From NCBI GenBank assembly GCA_947465365.1, contig CANIAV010000024.1:1-8763 (forward strand): a stretch of 8,763 nt of DNA, given 5' to 3'. The translations under genes and the position numbers were made by a program. This document shows positions 1 to 5,374 of the stretch, one piece after another. This stretch comes from Actinomycetota bacterium (lineage in GTDB: Bacteria; Actinomycetota; Actinomycetes; Nanopelagicales; Nanopelagicaceae). Every line of letters begins with the position of its first letter. Position 1 is the first letter of the stretch. The notes beneath the pieces were generated by a model. It had not been told where the DNA came from and made no database searches. It was given only the letters and a program-made list of their open reading frames with translations.

Positions 1-915
1 AACGCCGCTGGCAACTAGCGCCAACATTTCTGGATAATCTCGAGCAGCCATACCGTGTGAACCAAGTAGATCAAGCTCCCAAGCGATAACTCGGGCCATC
101 GGCATTGAAGTTAAACCATCTGGTGTTAGCAGAAGACCTAATTGCAGGTGTCTGCCGCGGCGCGCAAGTGAGAGAACAGATGAGTTTGCTGTTGCCTGGC
201 TGCCTAATGCATCTACTGCAACATCTACTCCCCCAAGCTTTTGTAAATGTGCAACGGGGTCTGTTGTCTTTGAGTTAATTACTTGTGCGCCAAGGGAAGC
301 GGCAACTTCAAGTGCTGCATCGCTAATATCTACCGCATAGACAGTGGCACCATGTGCTTTAGCAATCATGATCGCGCTTAGGCCGACTCCCCCACAGCCA
401 TAGATAACAACACTTTCACCAGCCTTTAACTTTGCGCGTTTTATTAGGCCGCGATAGGCGGTGGCAAAGCGACAGCCTAGGGCGGCTGCTGTTGCAAAGG
501 AGACTTCATTTGGAATAGTTATTAAATTAAAGTCAGCGTTATCGATTGCTACATATTCGGCGAAGGAACCAAAGCCGGTAAAGCCAGGTTGAGTTTGGGT
601 CGGACAGACTTGGGCATCACCGCGCAGACAGTATGTGCACTTGCCGCAGCCGCAGACAAAGGGAACGGTAACGCGATCGCCAACTTTAAAGTTAGTAACC
701 GCGTTACCGATTGCAGAAATAATCCCCGCAAATTCATGGCCCGGCACATGTGGCAAGACGATATCTGAATCGTGCCCCATCCATGCATGCCAATCACTGC
801 GACATAAACCTGTTGCCTCGACCTTGATTACTACCCCGTGATCTGTTGGATCCGGAATCGGAATATCAAATACCGATAACGGCCCTTTGAATTGGGTGAA
901 GTAGATCGAGTTCAT
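1..915 (-). CDS. Zinc-dependent alcohol dehydrogenase (MDR family), 3' end outside window
   Basis: The frame is open for 305 codons from ATG at 915 to the window edge; the family is usually about 340-350 residues, so roughly 40 are missing. It should oxidise an alcohol or reduce an aldehyde with NAD(H) in the cytoplasm; the substrate cannot be told. Visible residues are the catalytic zinc ligands Cys38, His60-Glu61 (in GHE) and Cys148, and the structural zinc cysteines 90, 93, 96 and 104. The Rossmann motif GCGGVG lies at 173-178, with Asp196 at the end of the second strand, which favours NAD over NADP. No Shine-Dalgarno sequence precedes the ATG, but TAACAT lies 6 bases upstream, so the mRNA may be leaderless. 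A glutathione-independent formaldehyde dehydrogenase or threonine-dehydrogenase-like role is possible. Family assignment is firm, substrate unknown. Confidence 0.93.
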   Translation of the reverse strand, partial: MNSIYFTQFKGPLSVFDIPIPDPTDHGVVIKVEATGLCRSDWHAWMGHDSDIVLPHVPGHEFAGIISAIGNAVTNFKVGDRVTVPFVCGCGKCTYCLRGDAQVCPTQTQPGFTGFGSFAEYVAIDNADFNLITIPNEVSFATAAALGCRFATAYRGLIKRAKLKAGESVVIYGCGGVGLSAIMIAKAHGATVYAVDISDAALEVAASLGAQVINSKTTDPVAHLQKLGGVDVAVDALGSQATANSSVLSLARRGRHLQLGLLLTPDGLTSMPMARVIAWELDLLGSHGMAARDYPEMLALVASGV

Positions 916-921
916 GCATAT

Positions 922-927
922 ATGTTA
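922..927 (-). promoter_or_regulatory. Possible -10 box of a leaderless promoter for the alcohol dehydrogenase
   Basis: TAACAT fits the actinobacterial TANNNT pattern and ends 6 bases before the ATG at 915. No Shine-Dalgarno sequence lies between. No good -35 is seen. The box overlaps the stop codon of the small upstream frame. Confidence 0.3.
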
Positions 928-1035
928 GTCAGCTTCGGCATAGAGGTCATGGCTGACCATTGCCGCAGTGTCCATATCTTTATATTTTTCACGCCAAGCC
1001 TTCATTGCAGAGCTGCGCTGACAATCTTTCAGCAC
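925..1035 (-). CDS. Tiny ORF or remnant upstream of the alcohol dehydrogenase (doubtful)
   Basis: A minus-strand frame open from a TGA at 1051-1053 to a TAA at 925-927 could encode 36 residues from GTG 1035 or 26 from ATG 1005. The product would end in MVSHDLYAEAD and contains MKAWREKYKDMD, a composition that resembles genuine helical protein rather than random translation. It stops 9 bases before the dehydrogenase start and is on the same strand, so it could be a small operon partner or the last fragment of a decayed gene. I see no convincing Shine-Dalgarno sequence before either start and do not recognise the family. It could equally be chance. Confidence 0.2.
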   Translation of the reverse strand: MLKDCQRSSAMKAWREKYKDMDTAAMVSHDLYAEAD

Positions 1036-1061
1036 TCTATGAGTCCACGCTCAGTGTTAAC

Positions 1062-1092
1062 TTGGCGAGTTCTCAGGTTGGCAGCCTAATTT
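1062..1092 (+). promoter_or_regulatory. Candidate promoter of the small secreted protein gene
   Basis: TTGGCG at 1062-1067 and TAATTT at 1087-1092 (a TANNNT -10) are separated by 19 bases, slightly long. Transcription would begin near 1099, leaving a leader of about 20 bases that contains GAAAGG at 1107-1112, about 8 bases before the ATG at 1121. Confidence 0.3.
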
Positions 1093-1120
1093 GCACCTAA
1101 CCAACCGAAAGGCTCGCTAA

Positions 1121-1369
1121 ATGAATAAGGCAATTTTGGCTCTAGTAGTCGCAGGAACACTCGTAGGCGGATCGACTGCAAGCTTTGCAGCAACCAAGGC
1201 ACCAATTGCAAAGCCAACTGCAGCAGCAGAAGGTACTGCAGAGCATGAAATGTCTGAGAATTCTTCTACACAGAAGAAGGAAGCAACAACAACTAAGAAA
1301 GCTAAGCCGGCAAAGAAGGCAAAGACTGCGGTTAAGCCATCACCTGCAGCAAAGGCAGCAAAAAAGTAA
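1121..1369 (+). CDS. Small exported Lys/Ala-rich polycationic protein
   Basis: The 82-residue product starts at an ATG with GAAAGG about 8 bases upstream. Residues 1-23 form a Sec signal peptide: MNK, a hydrophobic stretch (AILALVVAGTLVGG), then a likely cut after ASFA. The predicted mature part of about 59 residues has a short acidic/polar patch (AEHEMSENSS) followed by a tail of KKA, AKK and KP units like a histone H1 C-terminal tail, and no cysteine. It is probably disordered and released outside the membrane or bound to anionic cell-envelope polymers; this is inferred from composition only. Function is unknown. It is a single-gene transcript ending at its own terminator. I recall similar short Ala/Lys-rich exported proteins in acI actinobacteria, but cannot verify that here. 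Confidence 0.8.
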   Translation: MNKAILALVVAGTLVGGSTASFAATKAPIAKPTAAAEGTAEHEMSENSSTQKKEATTTKKAKPAKKAKTAVKPSPAAKAAKK

Positions 1370-1380
1370 TTTCCCCAATT

Positions 1381-1414
1381 AAAAACGCCTCCACCTATTG
1401 GTGGGGGCGTTTTT
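1381..1414. terminator. Bidirectional Rho-independent terminator between convergent genes
   Basis: A 15-base arm at 1381-1395 pairs with 1400-1414 around the loop TATT, with a single G-T wobble. The T run at 1410-1414 serves the plus-strand gene ending at 1369. The A run at 1381-1385 gives a U run for the SOUL gene coming from the other side. Confidence 0.88.
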
Positions 1415-1470
1415 AATTATTGCTGCTCTACGATTACGCGATGTCTCGCGTCGCTAAAGTGAAGACTGGT

Positions 1471-2010
1471 TTAGATAAAGGAATTATCTAAATAAGCAGG
1501 GATGACAATCTCGTTATATTGCAAGAAGCCTGGTTTAACTGGTGGGTCAAAGCGACAGATGCGAGTCTCATCCGAAAGTGCAATATTCATCTTTGCCGCT
1601 GCTGCCCGAAGTTCATGGGCTTTCTTGGCGGATAACTCTTCAGTTGCCTTTCCACGAAATGAGAGCGCAACACAGATTTCAGCAGGTAGTTCGCGCAAAT
1701 TCACATTTGAATTATTTGGGTCTGGCAAATTTGCTCTGGTGCTGCCAGATGGCATAACGAAAGAGACGAACCATTCATCAGTGTTTGAGCTTTCTGCTCT
1801 TTGCGCAGCAATGACAGGGGCGGTCATTGCAATTTTCTGTGAGGCCGTATTGCCCTTCGAGATGTAATTGAAGAGTGAACCAAAAGCGCTGCTCGATGCT
1901 GTCGAATATTGTGCTGAGACTTTAACTTCTGCGATCACACATGGCTTGTATTCGCGGACTTCGAAATCGCCATAGGTGCGAAGTACTGTGAATTCCTGCC
2001 TCTGGGTCAT
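1471..2010 (-). CDS. SOUL/HBP heme-binding family protein
   Basis: The 179-residue product matches the SOUL domain over its whole length, which is near the size of single-domain family members. Landmarks are an N-terminal strand pair (FTVLRTYGDFEVREYKP, residues 7-23), the family core IAMTAPVIA at 60-68, EWFVSFVMPS at 79-88 and the end motif YNEIVIPAYL at 165-174. Animal homologues bind heme or tetrapyrroles; bacterial members are poorly characterised, so ligand binding is inferred from the family. There is no signal peptide, so the protein is cytoplasmic. The start ATG at 2010 lacks a Shine-Dalgarno sequence, but TACGAT sits 6 bases upstream, suggesting a leaderless message. It lies just beyond the permease terminator and converges on the small secreted protein gene. 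Confidence 0.88.
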   Translation of the reverse strand: MTQRQEFTVLRTYGDFEVREYKPCVIAEVKVSAQYSTASSSAFGSLFNYISKGNTASQKIAMTAPVIAAQRAESSNTDEWFVSFVMPSGSTRANLPDPNNSNVNLRELPAEICVALSFRGKATEELSAKKAHELRAAAAKMNIALSDETRICRFDPPVKPGFLQYNEIVIPAYLDNSFI

Positions 2011-2016
2011 ATTGAA

Positions 2017-2022
2017 ATCGTA
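2017..2022 (-). promoter_or_regulatory. Possible -10 box of a leaderless promoter for the SOUL gene
   Basis: TACGAT fits TANNNT and ends 6 bases before the ATG at 2010. No Shine-Dalgarno sequence is present, and the preceding gene is closed by a terminator, so a promoter is needed somewhere in 2011-2037 or within the hairpin DNA. Confidence 0.35.
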
Positions 2023-2033
2023 CTCTGATTAAT

Positions 2034-2069
2034 AAAAAGAGACCCCCCAGGAATACCTGAGGGGTCTCT
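2034..2069 (-). terminator. Rho-independent terminator of the amidase-permease unit
   Basis: Arms at 2056-2069 and 2038-2051 pair over 14 positions with one mismatch around a 4-base loop (2052-2055). On the minus strand the hairpin is followed by TTTTTATT. It lies 14 bases past the permease stop codon. Confidence 0.9.
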
Positions 2070-2082
2070 CTCTTAACTTAAT

Positions 2083-3519
2083 TTAGCCGTGAATTGTTGC
2101 AACCTCTTTGATCGCATTTGGTTTCTTAGATGATAAGTAACCAAGTGCAACTAGCCCAACTAGCATCCATGCGCCCATTGCATAAGCACCATATGTAAGT
2201 GGCGATGCAAGTGCGACGATGAAGCTAAGACCTGGCATACCTGTGATACCTGCTGCATTGAAGAAGCCAGGGATCAAGAATAGGAAGCCAACGATTGGAA
2301 CGAGGATGTGTAGCAATGGATGACGCTCGTCCTTGCGGTGCTTGGTGAAGTAACCAATGCAGGCAAGGTTTGCGATCATGTAGACCGGAACTACTGCAAC
2401 TACAAGACCAGTTGCAATGATTCCGAAGGCGGTCTGTGGTGAGTACTTAGCACCAAGACCTAAGGCAAGGACCAAGCCAACTACAAGCTGCACGATAACT
2501 GCGTTACGTGGAGTCTTGTGCTTTGGATCGATCTCAGCGAGCATCTTAGGGAAGGCGCCAGCGCGACCGAAAGCAAATGCGGTACGTGTAAATACGTTGG
2601 CACCAGCGTTTGCATTAGCGATAGTTGAGTTGATGATTGCAAAGAGAACCAAGATCCAGAATATGGTTCCTACGCCCTTTGCAAGGCCATCCCATGGAGC
2701 GCCATTGTTTGATGCCGCAAAGTCCTTGAACTTATCTGGACCGAAGCTAACAACTGCTGCATAAGTAGTGAATGCATAGAGCGCACCGATTGAGAGCGTT
2801 GCATACATAACTGCTTTAGGAATGTTCTTACGTGGGTTCTCAGTTTCTTCAGCAAGTGGAGCTGCTGCTTCAAAGCCTGAGAAGGCAAGGAGACAGAAGA
2901 CTGATCCTGCGATTACGCCTGACCATCCTTCAAAGCCAGTTGCATTTGCATAATGTGGTGAGAAGACAGCGAGATCGTTATTTCCGCCTGCCTTAACCAC
3001 AAGAATGATTCCGACAATAAGGAATACACCGATTTCAATTGCACCAAGAATTACGCCAGTGCGAGCTGAAGAGCGAACGCCCTTATAAACGATGTAACCA
3101 ACGAGCAATGTGCCAAGCACTGTGAAGATCCACCAGTTACCGGTTGAGAATGAAGATTGCTCTGCATTCCATTCACCTGCGACTGTGAAACCAAGTTGGA
3201 GCATTACAAGCGGAACGATCAGGATTTCAACCGCTGCATATGCCCAACCAACAAGGAATCCAACCCAAGGGCGAAGTCCTACTGCGCTATAAGTTGCAAC
3301 AGATCCTGCTGAAGGAATATGTGCTGCAAGTTGACCGATGCTAGATGCGGTGAAGAAGATACCGATGAAGGCGAAGATAACTGCAAGGGGCAGCGCTCCT
3401 CCTGCAAGCGGTGACCCGAAAGGAATAGATGCAGCAATTGCTGCACCTGGGGCCATCGAACAGATTGATTGGAATACGACTTCGCGTAATCCAACGGCGT
3501 TCTTTTCTAGTTGTGCCAC
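2083..3519 (-). CDS. APC-superfamily amino acid/amine permease
   Basis: The 478-residue product is a cytoplasmic-membrane transporter of the amino acid-polyamine-organocation type, with about 12 predicted hydrophobic segments and a usual length for the family. The first helix region (residues 12-37) carries the conserved substrate-site pattern SMAPGAAIA. Residues 212-237 contain the family signature FSGFEAAAPLAEETENPR followed by NIPKAV. The start is GTG at 3519, chosen because GGAG stands 7 bases upstream and the N-terminal sequence fits the family. It lies 72 bases downstream of the acetamidase/formamidase gene on the same strand with no terminator between, so it probably imports the amidase substrate or a related amine. 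The actual substrate cannot be deduced from sequence. A strong terminator closes the unit. Confidence 0.92.
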   Translation of the reverse strand: MAQLEKNAVGLREVVFQSICSMAPGAAIAASIPFGSPLAGGALPLAVIFAFIGIFFTASSIGQLAAHIPSAGSVATYSAVGLRPWVGFLVGWAYAAVEILIVPLVMLQLGFTVAGEWNAEQSSFSTGNWWIFTVLGTLLVGYIVYKGVRSSARTGVILGAIEIGVFLIVGIILVVKAGGNNDLAVFSPHYANATGFEGWSGVIAGSVFCLLAFSGFEAAAPLAEETENPRKNIPKAVMYATLSIGALYAFTTYAAVVSFGPDKFKDFAASNNGAPWDGLAKGVGTIFWILVLFAIINSTIANANAGANVFTRTAFAFGRAGAFPKMLAEIDPKHKTPRNAVIVQLVVGLVLALGLGAKYSPQTAFGIIATGLVVAVVPVYMIANLACIGYFTKHRKDERHPLLHILVPIVGFLFLIPGFFNAAGITGMPGLSFIVALASPLTYGAYAMGAWMLVGLVALGYLSSKKPNAIKEVATIHG

Positions 3520-3562
3520 TTATTTTCTCCGTTTCCGTTTATCTTGCTTTTTTACTACGCCA

Positions 3563-3580
3563 GGAATTCGCTCGAATACC
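3563..3580. repeat. Inverted repeat in the amidase-permease spacer
   Basis: GGAATTCG and CGAATACC flank a 2-base centre; seven of eight positions are complementary. It lies in the 72-base gap between the amidase stop and the permease GTG, about 44 bases before the start. It could be an operator for an internal promoter or an mRNA hairpin protecting one cistron. No U run follows, so it is not a typical terminator. Confidence 0.35.
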
Positions 3581-3591
3581 TAGTTATTTCT

Positions 3592-4512
3592 CTATAGCTT
3601 GAAAGGCTTAGGAGCCCGGGAAATCTTTGGAACGCGCATCTTTGCAACAGCAAAACCGTTAGGAAGCGGATGGCAGTTCTGTGCGATACCGAGATCGCCA
3701 GCGACAGAAAGGAAGATAAAGGCATCTTCCATCGTGAAGCCCCAGTGATCTACGAGTAACTTGGCAGCTTCTTCACAAGCATGCTTTAGCGCATCTTGGA
3801 TATTGCTTGCTGTTCCGTGAGTTACCCAAGAATCTTTAAGTTCTGTAATTGGCCAACCACCTGCATTTTTCTTAATTAAGTCAACTTTGATTATCGCTGT
3901 TCCACCGATTTCAACGCCGGTGCCAGAGATTTCACCATCTCCCATGGATGCGTGCATATCTCCAATTGCTAACTGGCCACCTGGTTGGAATACCGGCAAA
4001 TGCACAGTCGCGCCGATGCCATTTAAATGATCATCCATATTTCCACCATGGCGATCGGCAAAGAAAGTTCCGATCTCACCTGATGCTGGAGCAACACCGA
4101 TAACACCAAACATAGGACGAGTTGGAAATGTCACGCCATTTGATTCCATAGTGATCACGCCATCTTTTACTTTAAAGATGCGAGTCTGTGGTGCGGTGGT
4201 GTGTTCGATTAGCTGTCCCCATTCAGGGATAACCATTCCAGCGCCCTGTGGGCCAGGCTTAATATCGATTAGAGATACAGAAAGTGAATCACCAGGTTCG
4301 GCCCCAATTACTTCTATCGGACCAGTTGCGCTATTTACACGCGTCATATCAAGAGTCAAAAGAGTGTCTGACTCTTTCTGTACTTGGCCGGTGAAGCAAT
4401 CCCAAGTTTCAATTTCAATCACAGTCCCTGGTTGAACTGAAACTACTGGTTTCATATTGGCGTTGTACGCCCAGATATGTTGGTCTTTTGAAAGTTTTAC
4501 AGTCGGTTGCAT
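3592..4512 (-). CDS. Acetamidase/formamidase family protein
   Basis: The 306-residue product aligns in motif order with the FmdA/AmdA family, cytoplasmic metal-dependent hydrolases that release ammonia from short-chain amides such as formamide or acetamide. Visible blocks are ATGPIEVIGAEPGD at 62-75, RHGGNMD at 154-160, AIGDMHASMGDGEISGTGVE at 182-201 and SVAGDLGIAQNC at 269-280; the His, Asp and Glu residues in the second and third blocks are the likely metal and active-site residues. The length is in the range of the short family members. The ATG at 4512 has no Shine-Dalgarno sequence; TATTTT followed by exactly 7 bases suggests a leaderless transcript. The permease gene follows on the same strand, consistent with amide-nitrogen scavenging. 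Substrate choice (formamide, acetamide or another amide) is not decided by sequence. Confidence 0.93.
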   Translation of the reverse strand: MQPTVKLSKDQHIWAYNANMKPVVSVQPGTVIEIETWDCFTGQVQKESDTLLTLDMTRVNSATGPIEVIGAEPGDSLSVSLIDIKPGPQGAGMVIPEWGQLIEHTTAPQTRIFKVKDGVITMESNGVTFPTRPMFGVIGVAPASGEIGTFFADRHGGNMDDHLNGIGATVHLPVFQPGGQLAIGDMHASMGDGEISGTGVEIGGTAIIKVDLIKKNAGGWPITELKDSWVTHGTASNIQDALKHACEEAAKLLVDHWGFTMEDAFIFLSVAGDLGIAQNCHPLPNGFAVAKMRVPKISRAPKPFKL

Positions 4513-4519
4513 AGTAAAA

Positions 4520-4525
4520 AAAATA
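4520..4525 (-). promoter_or_regulatory. Possible -10 box of a leaderless promoter for the amidase
   Basis: TATTTT (TANNNT) is followed by 7 bases and then the ATG at 4512. There is no Shine-Dalgarno sequence in the pyrimidine-rich stretch upstream. This would uncouple the amidase from the CBS gene 70 bases upstream. An 8-T run overlaps the box and could also favour transcript slippage. Confidence 0.4.
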
Positions 4526-4582
4526 GCAGGAAAGGGTGGAAAAGGTAGTTAAGTAGGTATAGAAAAAAGGGGTTATTTCTTA

Positions 4583-5011
4583 CTAGCCGGTAGTCACATA
4601 ATCTCGTAGCGCTTGGTTCTCGGATTCCATGTCAGCTAGGCGAGCTTTCACAACATCGCCAATTGAGACTATGGATATCAGTAGGCCCTGGCTATCAATT
4701 ACTGGCACGTGGCGGATGCGATGTTCGGTCATCATCTTCATTAGCTCATTCGTTGTTGTTTCCGCGGTGCAGGTGTGGACCTCAACGGTCATGATGTCGC
4801 GAACATGCATTCCAATTAATTGATCTAACTTGCCCGGCATCGCCCGAACAACATCGCGTTCGGAAACAATTCCATCTATATGTTTGCCATCATTTGAAAC
4901 AACTAGCGCGCCAATGTGATGTGAGTTAAGTGAGTTAACTAGATCTTGAATACTTGCACTGGCAGAGATAGTTTCAACGCGCTTGCCGGAGATGATGCTG
5001 CTGATTTTCAT
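4583..5011 (-). CDS. Two-CBS-domain protein
   Basis: The 142-residue cytoplasmic protein is made of two CBS domains and nothing else. CBS1 spans about residues 5-60 (HHIGALVVSNDG, then DGIVSERDVVRAM). CBS2 spans about 68-125 (DIMTVEVHTCTAETTTNEL, then HVPVIDSQG and SIGDVVKARL). A short helical tail ends in ENQALRDYVTTG, typical of this stand-alone family. Such pairs bind adenine nucleotides in the cleft between domains and act as energy or redox sensors; the partner is not visible here. The start ATG 5011 is supported by AAAGG with a 6-base spacer. The amidase gene follows after 70 bases on the same strand without a clear terminator, so read-through is possible, but a functional link is only inferred. 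Confidence 0.92.
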   Translation of the reverse strand: MKISSIISGKRVETISASASIQDLVNSLNSHHIGALVVSNDGKHIDGIVSERDVVRAMPGKLDQLIGMHVRDIMTVEVHTCTAETTTNELMKMMTEHRIRHVPVIDSQGLLISIVSIGDVVKARLADMESENQALRDYVTTG

Positions 5012-5041
5012 ATGGCACCTTTCGCTGGAGTCTCTTACATC

Positions 5042-5061
5042 TTGCTCCTGCTACAGGGCAA
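5042..5061. repeat. Small hairpin in the CBS gene leader
   Basis: TTGC and CCTG (separated by one bulged base) pair with CAGG and GCAA around a 3-base loop, giving 8 pairs. It lies about 30 bases upstream of the CBS start ATG, so it is either in the 5' leader of that mRNA or part of its promoter. Its function is unknown. Confidence 0.3.
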
Positions 5062-5085
5062 AGGCAATAGGTTTACTACTCTCAG

Positions 5086-5125
5086 GAAAGCAAAGTGGCC
5101 CCACGTAACTAGCGTGAGGCCACTT
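5086..5125 (-). terminator. Likely terminator of the tRNA gene
   Basis: Arms at 5113-5125 and 5093-5105 pair over 13 positions with a 7-base loop. The only imperfect pair is G-U when read on the minus strand (C-A on plus), which supports minus-strand use. It starts 8 bases after the tRNA 3' end and is followed by TTTGCTTT, a weak U tract. Confidence 0.6.
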
Positions 5126-5133
5126 AGTGTGCG

Positions 5134-5207
5134 TACCGCTGAGGGGATTCGAACCCGCTACACTTCCCTTAGTTGGAGGGATGCTCTATCCATTGAGCTA
5201 CAGCGGT
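5134..5207 (-). tRNA. tRNA gene with aberrant anticodon loop; identity uncertain
   Basis: The minus strand folds into a 74-base cloverleaf: a perfect 7-bp acceptor (ACCGCTG/CAGCGGT) with discriminator A and no encoded CCA, T8-A9, a perfect D stem GCTC/GAGC with an Arg-like loop containing GGA, A26, a perfect anticodon stem TCCCT/AGGGA, a 6-base variable loop and a T arm with loop TTCGAAT. Two things are odd. The 7-base anticodon loop reads CCAACTA, so position 33 is C instead of the near-universal U, and position 37 is T instead of a purine. Taken literally the anticodon is AAC (Val). The T stem also has a C-C mismatch at 50-64 and a G-U at 49-65. The flanks extend the acceptor helix by 5 further pairs. 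It may be a divergent functional tRNA, a tRNA-like RNA with another job, or a pseudogene. Confidence 0.7.
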
Positions 5208-5212
5208 ACGCA

Positions 5213-5218
5213 GCGCAG
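5213..5218 (-). promoter_or_regulatory. Possible -10 region of the tRNA gene
   Basis: On the minus strand a TAGGTT box (TANNNT) lies about 11 bases before the tRNA 5' end, at the edge of the plus-strand terminator hairpin; the box itself covers roughly 5218-5223. A -35 candidate is poor. If correct, promoter and hairpin DNA overlap. Confidence 0.25.
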
Positions 5219-5255
5219 AACCTAAGTCAGTCGAAAAGACTGGTTTAGGTTTTTT
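5219..5255 (+). terminator. Strong plus-strand terminator without a visible upstream gene
   Basis: Arms 5219-5232 and 5238-5251 pair over 14 positions, two of them G-U wobbles when read on the plus strand (they become A-C mismatches on minus), around the loop GAAAA. Six T residues run from 5250 to 5255. Both features mark it as a plus-strand terminator, yet every gene immediately to its left is on the minus strand. Confidence 0.8.
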
Positions 5256-5290
5256 GCTTTTGCTCTGGATAAAAATGAGGATCTGGGCGT

Positions 5291-5307
5291 TGTCAGTTGA
5301 TGTCAGT
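5291..5307 (+). repeat. Direct repeat one helical turn apart
   Basis: TGTCAGT occurs at 5291-5297 and again at 5301-5307, a 10-base period, just upstream of a candidate -10 box at 5317. This spacing suits two protein monomers binding the same face of DNA. No regulator is identified. Confidence 0.35.
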
Positions 5308-5316
5308 GGCCAGGCC

Positions 5317-5322
5317 TAGGCT
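5317..5322 (+). promoter_or_regulatory. Possible -10 box for the PH-like protein gene
   Basis: TAGGCT fits the actinobacterial TANNNT consensus. Seven bases later comes ATG at 5330, the geometry of a leaderless start, though that frame closes after 13 codons. No -35 at a normal distance is seen; a regulator bound at the direct repeat just upstream could compensate. Confidence 0.4.
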
Positions 5323-5329
5323 CGGCGCT

Positions 5330-5371
5330 ATGAAAACTACAGACAATCCCACTTTAGTTGGGCAGTATTAG
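5330..5371 (+). other. 13-codon leader ORF in frame with the next gene, closed by TAG
   Basis: ATG at 5330 opens MKTTDNPTLVGQY and ends with TAG at 5369-5371. One codon later, in the same reading frame, is the ATG at 5375 of the next gene. It may be a leader peptide giving translational coupling, or the true N-terminus of that gene interrupted by an amber codon. The TANNNT box 7 bases upstream favours the idea that ribosomes start here. Confidence 0.35.
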
Positions 5372-5374
5372 CCC

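Noticed and set aside
635..841. Open frames on both strands inside the dehydrogenase region
   Set aside because: They are other-frame readings of the dehydrogenase gene, whose zinc and Rossmann motifs fix the true frame.
1502..1867. 121-codon plus-strand frame within 1471-2010
   Set aside because: It is the antisense shadow of the SOUL gene, which carries recognisable family motifs on the minus strand.
5134..5160. tRNA 3' end as the attachment site of an integrated element
   Set aside because: I found no second copy of the tRNA 3' sequence in the window and no integrase or other mobile gene.
5134..5207. The tRNA as an amber (TAG) suppressor, because CTA occurs at the end of its anticodon loop
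   Set aside because: CTA sits at positions 36-38, not 34-36. Shifting the loop to place CTA correctly breaks the perfect 5-bp anticodon stem and gives A at position 33.
4946..5248. 100-codon open frame on the plus strand
   Set aside because: It runs antisense through the CBS gene start and the tRNA and stops inside the terminator hairpin; it has no Shine-Dalgarno and no protein-like pattern. A plus-strand RNA remains possible, a protein does not look likely.
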